In this document: piece after piece, positions 25,908-32,928 of the stretch
How positions within the stretch are numbered: position 1 is the stretch's first letter
Layout: every line of letters starts with the position of its first letter
DNA from: Halosolutus gelatinilyticus
GTDB taxonomy: Archaea; Halobacteriota; Halobacteria; Halobacteriales; Natrialbaceae
Length of the DNA stretch: 64,000 bases
Assembly: GCF_023028105.1 (NCBI RefSeq)
Contig: NZ_CP095491.1
Location: 930,001 to 994,000, forward strand
Reading direction: 5' to 3'
Made by a program: the position numbers and the translations under genes
The notes under the pieces: generated by a model
What the model was told of the DNA's origin: nothing
Seen by the model: only the letters and a program-made list of their open reading frames with translations
Database searches by the model: none

Positions 25908-27772
25908 GGCGCTTCGGCTTCGACCTCGTCGGCCGCCGCGTCCGCGGGTTGCTGTGCCTCCTCGATCAGGTCCTCCAGGGACCGATCGGTCAGCCGGTTT
26001 CGAAGCAGGACGTCGATCGTGAGCGTCGGCGCGCCGTCGACGAGGTTCTCGAGGAGGACGAGTCGTTCGCGGGCGCGGGACATCCCGACGTAGAAGACCC
26101 GGCGCTCGTTGTCCGTGAGGACGGGAACGGGGGAGGTGGTCTTGGTGAACTCCTCGCAGCCCGGGATAGCCTCGGGGTCGTCCACCGTCGCAACCATCTG
26201 CTCGACGACCTTCTCGGTGAGGTCGGTCGCGACGAAGACGTGATCGGCCTCGCGACCCTTCGCGGAGTGGATCGTCCCGACGCGGACGCGGTCGGTGTCC
26301 ATGCCGCTGTACTCGCCGATCGCGAAGTACGATCGGACGCTTTTCTTCTGGAAGTTGGTCACCTTGCGGAGCATGTCCGAGGCCGAGGCGGGACCGGGCA
26401 TGAACGGGACGTGGTCCTGGACGACCTCGGCCGGCACGGTCAACTCCTCGAGATCCTCGACGCCGGCTTCTTCCTGGAGCTCGTCGATGGCGTCGAAGAA
26501 CTCGTCGCGCTCGTTCGTCCCGAACGCCGACTCCTGGAGCATGTCCGCGAGACGCCGGGCCTGCAGGCCGTCGATGTCGGCGCCGCGATCGATGGCCTCG
26601 ACCGCGCGGACGTACTGGGTGAGCCGATCGGTCCACATCCGCTGGTCGGTCAGCGACGTGAAGGGGACGCCCTCGGTGATGAACTCGTCGATGAACTGGA
26701 ACATCTGGTAGCGGGCACGGAACAGCACCATGATGGTTCCGTCGTCCTCGACGAGGGCGCGTCGAACCATGCGAACGACGTCGAGCATCGACGCGTTCGC
26801 GCGGGCCTCGACAGCACCGCCTTCCTTGCGCGGTTTGAGGTCCTTGTCCTGGCGGTGTTCGATGTGGCGGATCTCCTTGTTGACCGCGTTGAGGACGTTC
26901 GACGGTAGCCGATAGGAGTTGGGGAGGATGATGTCCTCGTCGACCTCCTCGTCGAGCAGGAGCGCGGGATCGGCGCCCTGCCAGGAGTAGACGACCTGGT
27001 CGTCGTCGCCGGCGATCAGGACCCTCTTCATGTGGGGTTTCCACTCCTCGTAGACGTCGTACTGCAGCGTCGTGATGTCCTGGAACTCGTCGATCACGAG
27101 GTAGTCGACGCTCGGAAGCAGCGATCGCTGCTTGACGCGCTCTAACATGTCCGCGAAGCCGATCTTGCCCTGCTCGCCCTTGTAGGTGCGCCAGCCGCGG
27201 ATCGCCTCGGGAACGTCGATGCGGTCGTCGTCGCTGGGCCAGGTCGGCGTATACTTGTTGCCCTCCTGCGCGTTGGGGTCGATCTCGGGCGGGAGTCGGA
27301 CTTCCTCTTCGTCCCACTGGAAGGGGACGTCGTACCAGTCCGCGACGTCGCGGTTCGTCCGCTGGAGCCACTGACTCGTGGCGATAATCTTGTTTCCGAT
27401 CGTCGTCGATCGGGCGGTTCGACGGCCGGCGCCGCTGTACTCGTCTTCGAACTCGAGCCCGTACTCCTCGCAGAACTCCTCTTTGTCCTTTTCGCCGATG
27501 ACGTCGCCCCGAGAGAGATCGAGGAGTTCGTACGCCTTCGCGTGCATCGTACAGACGTTCCCCTGCAGCGCACGCGGACTCTCGTCGAGTCGCTCGGCCA
27601 GTCGTTCGCGAACCTCCTGGGCTGCCGCTCGCGTGTACGAGACGACGAGGATATCCCGGAACGTAACGCCCTCTTGTTCGAGGATCTCTTCGACGTGGTC
27701 GAGCAACGCGGTCGTCTTCCCGCTGCCCGGACCACCGAACAACCGGGTCACCTTCGTCTCCGTAGTAGCCAT
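25904..27772 (-). CDS. UvrD/Rep-type superfamily 1 DNA helicase
   Basis: Protein of 622 aa. SF1A motifs are in order. Walker A is GGPGSGKTT (about residues 13-21), motif Ia is ILVVSYTRAAAQEVRERL, Walker B is YLVIDEFQDITTLQ, and motif III is AGDDDQVVYSWQGADP. Motif V is VRVGTIHSAKGREADHVFVA and motif VI is VFYVGMSRARERLVLLE. It unwinds DNA 3'-5' in repair or replication restart. It is shorter than bacterial UvrD (about 720 aa) and lacks a nuclease domain. The downstream M24-like gene overlaps its stop codon. Confidence 0.94.
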   Translation of the reverse strand: MATTETKVTRLFGGPGSGKTTALLDHVEEILEQEGVTFRDILVVSYTRAAAQEVRERLAERLDESPRALQGNVCTMHAKAYELLDLSRGDVIGEKDKEEFCEEYGLEFEDEYSGAGRRTARSTTIGNKIIATSQWLQRTNRDVADWYDVPFQWDEEEVRLPPEIDPNAQEGNKYTPTWPSDDDRIDVPEAIRGWRTYKGEQGKIGFADMLERVKQRSLLPSVDYLVIDEFQDITTLQYDVYEEWKPHMKRVLIAGDDDQVVYSWQGADPALLLDEEVDEDIILPNSYRLPSNVLNAVNKEIRHIEHRQDKDLKPRKEGGAVEARANASMLDVVRMVRRALVEDDGTIMVLFRARYQMFQFIDEFITEGVPFTSLTDQRMWTDRLTQYVRAVEAIDRGADIDGLQARRLADMLQESAFGTNERDEFFDAIDELQEEAGVEDLEELTVPAEVVQDHVPFMPGPASASDMLRKVTNFQKKSVRSYFAIGEYSGMDTDRVRVGTIHSAKGREADHVFVATDLTEKVVEQMVATVDDPEAIPGCEEFTKTTSPVPVLTDNERRVFYVGMSRARERLVLLENLVDGAPTLTIDVLLRNRLTDRSLEDLIEEAQQPADAAADEVEAEAP

Positions 27773-27885
27773 TGTACCTGTTCAGGGCCGCAACGCCCAT
27801 AAGTCACGTGGGTTCGGTCCGATAGAAACGCGTCGGCCGATCGTCGTTCGCGATCGCGAGCGGCCGGAGGTCGATCGACCGTCGA

Positions 27886-28044
27886 TCAGGGGTTGCGCGG
27901 CGAGCGGGCGGTTCGCACGTCGGCCCCGTCGCGGATCTTGTCTTCGCAATCCGGACAGACGCGGGGATCGTCGACGCCACGCGGCGTGAAGACGCGTGCA
28001 TAGGCGCGGGTCACGAACGACCCGCAATTTTGACATTCGGGCAT
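27886..28044 (-). CDS. 52-aa zinc-finger protein (DUF7563-like)
   Basis: Short frame from the ATG ending at 28044: MPECQNCGSFVTRAYARVF then RVCPDCEDKIRDGAD. It has two C-x2-C knuckles (C4/C7 and the CPDC pair) forming a treble-clef-like zinc site, a type common among haloarchaeal CPxCG small proteins; I believe it is DUF7563. Upstream on the minus strand an AATTATAAC element lies about 35-45 bp from the start. Such small zinc-finger proteins have been linked in Haloferax to motility, biofilm and stress phenotypes, but this one is unassigned. Confidence 0.75.
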   Translation of the reverse strand: MPECQNCGSFVTRAYARVFTPRGVDDPRVCPDCEDKIRDGADVRTARSPRNP

Positions 28045-28191
28045 TGGTATCGTCAGTACTACGTTGGGAACAAATACGTTATAATTGTATCGTCTAGTAA
28101 GGAATTAAAAACCGTTTCAGAGCGCCACGACGCAGTCACCGCGCTCCGGAGGCGGCTGGATCGACGAACCGAGAGAAGCGATGAGCCGCGG

Positions 28192-28377
28192 TTACCGCGT
28201 TGGTTCCCACCCGCAGACGGTACACGACGTGGCGGACGTGTCGTGAAGTCCGCCGCACTCGGGGCACTGCTTCTTGTTATACTCGTGCTCCCACCCGACT
28301 CGCTCTACCGTGTGACCGCGATCCGCGAGGAATTGATCGAGGACATCGTCACCGGCATCGTTGGGTGAGGTTGCCAT
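28192..28377 (-). CDS. 61-aa zinc-finger protein (HVO_0416-like)
   Basis: Protein of 61 aa from the ATG ending at 28377: MATSPNDAGDDVLDQFLADR, then EYNKKQCPECGGLHDTSATS and a CTVCGWEPTR end. Four cysteines in CPECG...CTVCG form one zinc ribbon. The pattern agrees with the HVO_0416-type haloarchaeal zinc-finger family as I remember it. The longer open frame upstream of the chosen ATG crosses the promoter and is not coding. Spacing to the TATA box fits a leaderless mRNA. Confidence 0.8.
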   Translation of the reverse strand: MATSPNDAGDDVLDQFLADRGHTVERVGWEHEYNKKQCPECGGLHDTSATSCTVCGWEPTR

Positions 28378-28400
28378 AGGTGTGTGAAAGCACACCACAC

Positions 28401-28407
28401 TATTAAA
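28401..28407 (-). promoter_or_regulatory. TATA box of the 61-aa zinc-finger gene
   Basis: TTTAATA on the minus strand, 24-30 bp upstream of the ATG at 28377, within a short AT-rich patch. Confidence 0.6.
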
Positions 28408-28540
28408 TGGTTGGGTTGGCCATAGATCCTGCCTAATGATTTCGAACAGGTCACGAACTCGAGCCGTCGATCCGGACGGCGACTGCCCACAGAGCGGGTG
28501 ACCCGCGGACTTTTTGCTCGTCTCGTGCGTACGTGCGCGC

Positions 28541-29425
28541 ATGAGCGACCTGCGCCTCGACGCGACCCAACTCGATCGCTACTCGAGACACGTGATCATG
28601 GACGAGATCGGTCCCGAGGGACAGAAGCGGCTGCTCGACGGGAGCGTCCTCGTCGTTGGCGCGGGCGGGCTGGGATCGCCGGCGATTCAGTATCTCGCGG
28701 CGGCCGGCGTCGGCCGACTCGGAATCGTCGACGACGACGACGTCGAACGATCGAACCTCCAGCGACAGATCGTCCACGGCGACAACGACGTCGGCCGTCC
28801 CAAGGTCGAGAGCGCGGCCGACTACGCGGCCGGGCTCAATCCCGACATCGACGTCGAGACCTACGAGACGCGCCTCACCGCCGAGAACGTCGGCGATCTG
28901 GTCGACGACTACGACGTCGTCCTCGACGCCAGCGACAACTTCGGCACCCGGTACCTGCTCAACGACCACTGCGTGCTCACCGGGACGCCGCTCTCCCACG
29001 GTGCGATTTACCGCTTCGAAGGGCAGGTCACGACGTTCACGAACGATCGAGGCGAGGGCGCGGATGAGGATAGCGACGACTCGCGCGAAGGGACCGGTCG
29101 AAGTGGGCCCGCCCCGCCCTGCTACCGGTGCGTCTTCCCCGAAGCGCCCGAACCCGGCACCGTCCCCGACTGCGCCACCACGGGCGTCCTCGGCGTCCTT
29201 CCCGGAACCGTGGGCTGCATTCAGGCCACCGAGGTGGTGAAGTACCTGCTCGGTAAGGGCGAGTTGCTCGAAGGACGGCTCCTGATGTACGACGCGATGG
29301 ACATGACCTTCGAGACCGTTCCGGTCCAATCGAACCCGGCGTGTCCGGTCTGCGGCGACGACCCTGAAATCGAGTCCGTCGACGATGCGACCTACGAAGG
29401 AACCTGTTCGCTGTCGGCGGATTGA
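28541..29425 (+). CDS. ubaA: E1-like SAMP-activating enzyme UbaA (MoeB/ThiF family)
   Basis: Protein of 294 aa. UbaA adenylates the C-terminus of the small archaeal ubiquitin-like modifiers (SAMPs) for protein conjugation and for sulfur transfer in tRNA thiolation and molybdopterin synthesis. Visible hallmarks are the nucleotide-binding LVVGAGGLGSPAIQYLA (about residues 32-48) with the following DDDDVERSNLQRQ acidic/arginine motif, and VVLDASDNFGTRYLLND. The catalytic cysteine lies in PDCATTGVLGVLPGTVG, and two zinc-binding C-x2-C pairs are present (CYRC and CPVC). An acidic loop (residues about 170-195, EGADEDSDDSREG) precedes the first pair. Confidence 0.93.
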   Translation: MSDLRLDATQLDRYSRHVIMDEIGPEGQKRLLDGSVLVVGAGGLGSPAIQYLAAAGVGRLGIVDDDDVERSNLQRQIVHGDNDVGRPKVESAADYAAGLNPDIDVETYETRLTAENVGDLVDDYDVVLDASDNFGTRYLLNDHCVLTGTPLSHGAIYRFEGQVTTFTNDRGEGADEDSDDSREGTGRSGPAPPCYRCVFPEAPEPGTVPDCATTGVLGVLPGTVGCIQATEVVKYLLGKGELLEGRLLMYDAMDMTFETVPVQSNPACPVCGDDPEIESVDDATYEGTCSLSAD

Positions 29426-29426
29426 T

Positions 29427-29642
29427 TCACCCGCGGTCATGTTTCGTCCGCTCGTGGTACCACCCGCCGAACGCGTCGAGCGGCAGGATCAGCCACCTGG
29501 CGAACGCGACGGCGACGACCGCCAGCGCCGCGAGCACGACGCCGAACGCGAGCGCCTCCATCGCACCCACCGTGTTTCCAAACGCGTTGTAGCCGGCGAC
29601 GACAGCGCCGAACCCAGAGCGATCCGGCCATACGTTTGGCAT
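29427..29642 (-). CDS. small single-span membrane protein
   Basis: Protein of 71 aa, convergent with ubaA and ending one base after its stop. The core is the hydrophobic EALAFGVVLAALAVVAVAFA helix, followed by RWLILPLDAFGGWYHERTKH. A shorter start at the internal methionine before EALAF would give 44 aa. No family recognised; the coding call rests on composition and the typical membrane-helix plus charged-tail layout. Confidence 0.55.
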   Translation of the reverse strand: MPNVWPDRSGFGAVVAGYNAFGNTVGAMEALAFGVVLAALAVVAVAFARWLILPLDAFGGWYHERTKHDRG

Positions 29643-29716
29643 CTCTCGGCGGACATTTAGTCCCGCGTTCGAGACGACGAGACTACCCGCGAGCGACGGG
29701 ACCGCTCCCGAAACGG

Positions 29717-30502
29717 CTAGCTCCGCAGCAGGCCGCCGTCGATCGGCACCTCGACGCCGTTGACGAAACTGGCGCGCGGGCTCGAGAGGAAGGCGACCAC
29801 CTCGCCGAGCTCGCGCGGATCGCCGATGCGGTCCATCGGAATCTCGCTCGCCATGTCGGCCAGTCCCTCCTCGTAATCATCATACGTGCCGCGTTCGACG
29901 CGAGCCTCGACGAGTTCCTCGATGCGCGCGGTCTCGATCGTCCCCGGCAGCACCGCGTTGGCCCGGATCTCCGGCGCGAACTCGCGGGAGATCGTCTTCA
30001 CGAGGCCGATCACGCCGCGACGGACGGCGTTCGAGAGCAGGAGTCCGTCCGCTACTTCTCGGACCGTTCGGGACGTGATGCAGGTGATCGTCCCGTACTC
30101 GGAGTCGAGCAGGTGCGGGTGGGCCTCCTCGATCGTCCAGACGACGCTCATCACCAGCAGATCGTAGGACTGGTACCAGTCCTGTTCGTCGGTCTCGAGG
30201 AACGTCGTGCTCGGCGGCCCTCCCGAGGAGGTGACGACGTGATCGAGGCCGCCGAAGGCGTCGACCGTCTCGTTCACGAGGTGCGAGACGTCGTCGGGAT
30301 CGGTGAGATCCGTCTGGACGGCGAGCACGTCTCCTTCCGCCGTTTCTTCGAGATCCTCGCGCGCCGCGTCGAGCCGATCGGCGTCGCGCCCGCAGATCGC
30401 CACGTTCGCGCCCTCCTCGGCGATCGCCTGCGCGCTCGCGAAGCCGAGACCGCTCGAAGACGCGGTCACCAGCGCACTGTTCCCGTCGAGTTCGAGATCC
30501 AT
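29717..30502 (-). CDS. short-chain dehydrogenase/reductase
   Basis: Protein of 261 aa from the ATG ending at 30502 (MDLELDGNSALVTASSSGLG). Classical SDR features are the cofactor motif TASSSGLGFASAQ (T-x3-G-x-G variant, about residues 13-25), the HVVTSSGGPPS segment in place of NNAG, and a catalytic-loop region TCITSRTVREVADGLLLSNA. In that region the canonical Y-x3-K pair is not obvious: the usual YxxxK reads VADGLLLSN. The C-terminal GVEVPIDGG matches typical SDR ends. The altered active site resembles the 3-oxoacyl-ACP reductase-like FabG subgroup that lacks the canonical tyrosine, so activity is uncertain. Confidence 0.85.
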   Translation of the reverse strand: MDLELDGNSALVTASSSGLGFASAQAIAEEGANVAICGRDADRLDAAREDLEETAEGDVLAVQTDLTDPDDVSHLVNETVDAFGGLDHVVTSSGGPPSTTFLETDEQDWYQSYDLLVMSVVWTIEEAHPHLLDSEYGTITCITSRTVREVADGLLLSNAVRRGVIGLVKTISREFAPEIRANAVLPGTIETARIEELVEARVERGTYDDYEEGLADMASEIPMDRIGDPRELGEVVAFLSSPRASFVNGVEVPIDGGLLRS

Positions 30503-30638
30503 ACTGGGTTCGAGGAAGGCGGGATACAAATCTCTCGGGGATCGAAGTCGGCGAAGCGATCGTTCCTACGACGATCAGCGGCTCCCGAGGCGGACATTCA
30601 GTTTGTGTCGACTGAGAAGTGGAGGCGATCGAGCACAA

Positions 30639-30646
30639 GCACCGAT
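30639..30646. repeat. left 8-bp target-site duplication
   Basis: GCACCGAT immediately before the left inverted end; identical to the sequence at 31978-31985 directly after the right end. Confidence 0.85.
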
Positions 30647-30691
30647 GGCTTTGTTGAACCCCTCAAGATATTACAACTCTTGGATGCTGAT

Positions 30692-31759
30692 TCAGTGGTG
30701 AGCGTTCAGTCGTAAGGCGATATATTCGGCGTCGGGACCCACACCACGGATGGTAGCAGAAACGGGTGTTCGCTGGAAGGGGAGACCAAGGAAGTACAGC
30801 CCCGGTTCCTCAGTTACCACACCCTTCTCGTGAATTGGATACCCGTTCTCGTCGAGAGTTAGTCCCGGGAGATCGATCCACTCGAATCCGGGCCGGAATC
30901 CCGTTGCCCAGACCACGACATCCACGTCAAGGACCTGACCGTCTTCAAGACGTGGCTTACCGTCTGTCATCCCCTCTGTCCGAGCCACCCGTTCGACACC
31001 ACTTTGGCGGATGTCTGCTGGCGTAAGACGAATCAGTGGATCTCCTTGTCCCAGACTGCGCTTTTTTATCTTCCGACCGAGCCAGGTATCAACTGTGAAT
31101 ATAGTACCGGATAGCCACCAGAAGAGTCGCGAGTTGAATAACCAACAAGGGATATGACCGGTATCACGACCTGACAGCCACGTGCTACGCCCATCACCAG
31201 TTAGCTCAACAGCGATTTCAGCCCCCGAATTCCCGGCACCGACGACGAGGACACTACCAGCAGGAAGCTGGGCAGGATTCTGATAGTCACTTGAGTGGAG
31301 CTGAGTAATTGACGGGGTGAGCTCGTCAGCGAATTTGGGAATATACGGACGTTGGAACGGACCTGTTGCCACGACAACGTTGGTTGCAGTCAACCGGTTT
31401 GATTCGGTTTGTAGCACGTAGTAATCGTTGTTCCGAATGAGCGCCTTAACTCGCGTATTGAGACGTATTGGGAGGGTGAGTTCGGTAGCGTACGTCTGTA
31501 AGTAGTCGGCCATCTCGTCCTTGGTCGGGAAGTAGTCGTCGGATGCGGGGAACGACATCCCCGGTAAACTGCTATTCCGGGCCAAGGTGAACAGACGCAA
31601 CGAATCCCACCGATTGCGCCACGTATCTCCGATACAATCACTGGCGTCCAGAATGAGGAAGTCACGATCCTGCTCCTCCAAATAGTACCCTATGGATAGA
31701 CCAGCTTGACCGCCGCCAATCACGACGGTATCGAAATGCAGTTGAGATCTACTAGTCAT
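30692..31759 (-). CDS. FAD/NAD(P)-dependent monooxygenase-like flavoprotein (CzcO-like), cassette passenger
   Basis: Protein of 355 aa. An N-terminal FAD-binding Rossmann motif, VVIGGGQAGLSIGYYLEE (about residues 12-29), is followed by the flavin monooxygenase-type WRNRWDSLRLFT segment. A second NAD(P)H Rossmann motif, VLVVGAGNSGAEIAVEL, is at about residues 166-182. VVWATGFRPGFEW is the ATG motif. It ends with a GLYFLGLPFQRTPVSATIRG segment. Relatives (CzcO/flavin-containing monooxygenase-like) oxygenate N-, S- or carbonyl substrates; the physiological substrate is unknown. Base and codon use is clearly less GC-rich than in neighbours, and the gene lies wholly within the cassette ends, so it is probably horizontally acquired. 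Confidence 0.9.
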   Translation of the reverse strand: MTSRSQLHFDTVVIGGGQAGLSIGYYLEEQDRDFLILDASDCIGDTWRNRWDSLRLFTLARNSSLPGMSFPASDDYFPTKDEMADYLQTYATELTLPIRLNTRVKALIRNNDYYVLQTESNRLTATNVVVATGPFQRPYIPKFADELTPSITQLHSSDYQNPAQLPAGSVLVVGAGNSGAEIAVELTGDGRSTWLSGRDTGHIPCWLFNSRLFWWLSGTIFTVDTWLGRKIKKRSLGQGDPLIRLTPADIRQSGVERVARTEGMTDGKPRLEDGQVLDVDVVVWATGFRPGFEWIDLPGLTLDENGYPIHEKGVVTEEPGLYFLGLPFQRTPVSATIRGVGPDAEYIALRLNAHH

Positions 31760-31818
31760 ATACAGTCTTACTCATCCTAATGGAGCAGTTTTATGTATTA
31801 CTTGGGTGGCTCAAATCC

Positions 31819-31977
31819 GGCCTTGTTGAAATCCTCAGCCGGTGATAGGACTCACCAGTCGTGCTGAATACGGAGCGCGTATCGGCCACGAAGCAAGTCA
31901 GCAATCGTTCAGCGTTGAGGGTGTACTTACCGCCAAGGGCGGCGAGCTTATCACTTATTACGGGGCTCAACAGAGCC
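31819..31977. repeat. nested IS-end-derived segment inside the cassette
   Basis: GGCCTTGTTGAAATCC at 31819-31834 is a third copy of the terminal sequence. It pairs in inverted orientation with the right end of the cassette, bounding 159 bp. The interior has a readable frame on each strand but no recognisable transposase motif. It looks like an internally deleted IS or MITE-like remnant that supplies the right end of the larger cassette. Confidence 0.55.
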
Positions 31978-31985
31978 GCACCGAT
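31978..31985. repeat. right 8-bp target-site duplication
   Basis: GCACCGAT, identical to 30639-30646, directly after the right inverted end (...CAACAGAGCC). Confidence 0.85.
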
Positions 31986-32305
31986 CGGGTCGTGATCCAC
32001 GGCTGTCTCGCGAACGGCGACTCCCGCGACGAACTGTCAGTACGAGATGGTTCGATCGAAGCGGAGACGGAGGACGCGCTCGTCGTGACGATGCAGATAA
32101 CGCGCAAGGAGACTGACGAACTGGTGCTCACCGCGCCGACGCTTCGTCACTATCGCCTCGTCGTCGACTTCGCGGGCGATCCGCCGCCGAGATGCGAGAT
32201 CGAGCACCTTGACACCGACGAGAACCGGCAGTACAGGGTGATAAAAGCGTTTCAACCGTCGGACGGGCCGGATATGGTGCGGGTATGAAAATCTTCCGCT
32301 GGGAC

Positions 32306-32803
32306 TCACTCCTGCCGACGAACCCGAACCATTCCCTCGGAGGTGACGCCGACGATCAGCGGTTTCGCGACCTGCCGTCCGGAGACGGCGTTCCCGGCGG
32401 CGTCGCTGACCACCTTCATCAGGTCCGGCGCGGTGTGATCGACCTTGACGCCGGCCTCGTCGCAGGCCTCGTACACCATCTGCGGCACGTCGTAGAGATC
32501 GGTTCCCGCAGGCACGCGAACGCGAACCGGCGCGCGGAGCGCCTCCGCGAAGGCGACCGTCTCCTTCGCTTTCGCCAGGTTCTCGCGCGCGCTGGCCTCG
32601 ATCGAGGAGACGTTCGCGCGCGAGGTCCCCAGCTCCGCGGCGATCTCAGCCTGCGAGACGTCGCGCTCGCGGAGGGCGAGCACTTGGGCCTGTCGGTGGG
32701 TCAACGCGCTCGTTTCGGGATCGAACCCGATGTCGTCGAGCAACGCCTCGACCTCCTCGATCACGGCGATCGCCTCCGGGAACCTCGCACGCTCATGCGT
32801 CAT
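32306..32803 (-). CDS. Tfx family DNA-binding protein
   Basis: Protein of 165 aa from the ATG ending at 32803 (MTHERARFPEAIAVIEEVEA). Residues about 40-90 form a sigma-70 region-4-like HTH: LTHRQAQVLALRERDVSQAE, then IAAELGTSRANVSSIEASAR. They are followed by the Tfx C-terminal domain, which contains LRAPVRVRVPAGTDLYDVP and AGVKVDHTAPDLMKVVSDAA. The founding Tfx of Methanothermobacter binds upstream of formylmethanofuran dehydrogenase genes; haloarchaeal homologues are of unknown target. Confidence 0.88.
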   Translation of the reverse strand: MTHERARFPEAIAVIEEVEALLDDIGFDPETSALTHRQAQVLALRERDVSQAEIAAELGTSRANVSSIEASARENLAKAKETVAFAEALRAPVRVRVPAGTDLYDVPQMVYEACDEAGVKVDHTAPDLMKVVSDAAGNAVSGRQVAKPLIVGVTSEGMVRVRRQE

Positions 32804-32928
32804 TCTACACGACGCCGACGTGATAGCTTCCACGGTCCGCCGAATCCGAGCGCCGGCCGAGGCGAGCGATCGTCGAACGGCGCTTTCCGGCGTTGAGGTC
32901 TCAGGTCTCGGGGACGGCGAGAGTCCGT

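Larger units (their letters stand above)
30647..31977. mobile_element. 1331-bp insertion cassette with IS5-like ends and a flavoprotein passenger gene
   Basis: The left end reads GGCTTTGTTGAACCCC. The right end, read inward on the opposite strand, is GGCTCTGTTGAGCCCC; 14 of 16 positions match. Both sides are flanked by a perfect 8-bp direct repeat, GCACCGAT. There is no transposase gene inside: the only long frame is the monooxygenase-like gene at 30692-31759. G+C is visibly lower (about half) than in neighbouring genes. IS5-group elements such as haloarchaeal ISH1 relatives make 8-bp duplications, so a transposase in trans is plausible (inference). This is the arrangement called a mobile insertion cassette. 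Confidence 0.85.
30605..32288 (+). pseudogene. hypothetical gene split by an insertion cassette
   Basis: The GTG at 30605 opens a frame of 14 codons (reading STEKWRRSSTSTD) that runs to the end of the left target repeat. The same frame resumes at 31986 with RVVIHGCLANGDSRDELSVR and continues to the stop at 32286-32288. Deleting 30647-31977 together with one copy of GCACCGAT rejoins these into one uninterrupted protein of 114 aa. Within it, ELVLTAPTLRHYRLVVDFAG is a beta-rich core. The family is unknown to me. In the present state the promoter and first codons are separated from the rest, so the gene is probably inactive. The GTG start is uncertain. Confidence 0.6.

Noticed and set aside
24813-27800. 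A single 995-residue minus-strand protein covering helicase and M24-like gene
   Set aside because: The upstream two thirds of this frame is an arginine-rich shadow of the helicase; the real M24-like gene starts at the GTG ending at 25907.
31791-32000. Minus-strand frame of 69 codons at the right end of the cassette, considered as a transposase fragment
   Set aside because: No DDE or HTH motif is visible and it crosses the inverted end and target repeat; it is best read as non-coding IS-end sequence.
31842-32288. A complete 148-aa plus-strand gene starting inside the cassette
   Set aside because: The first 45 codons lie in the insertion; the natural frame continues instead from the left flank once the insertion is removed.
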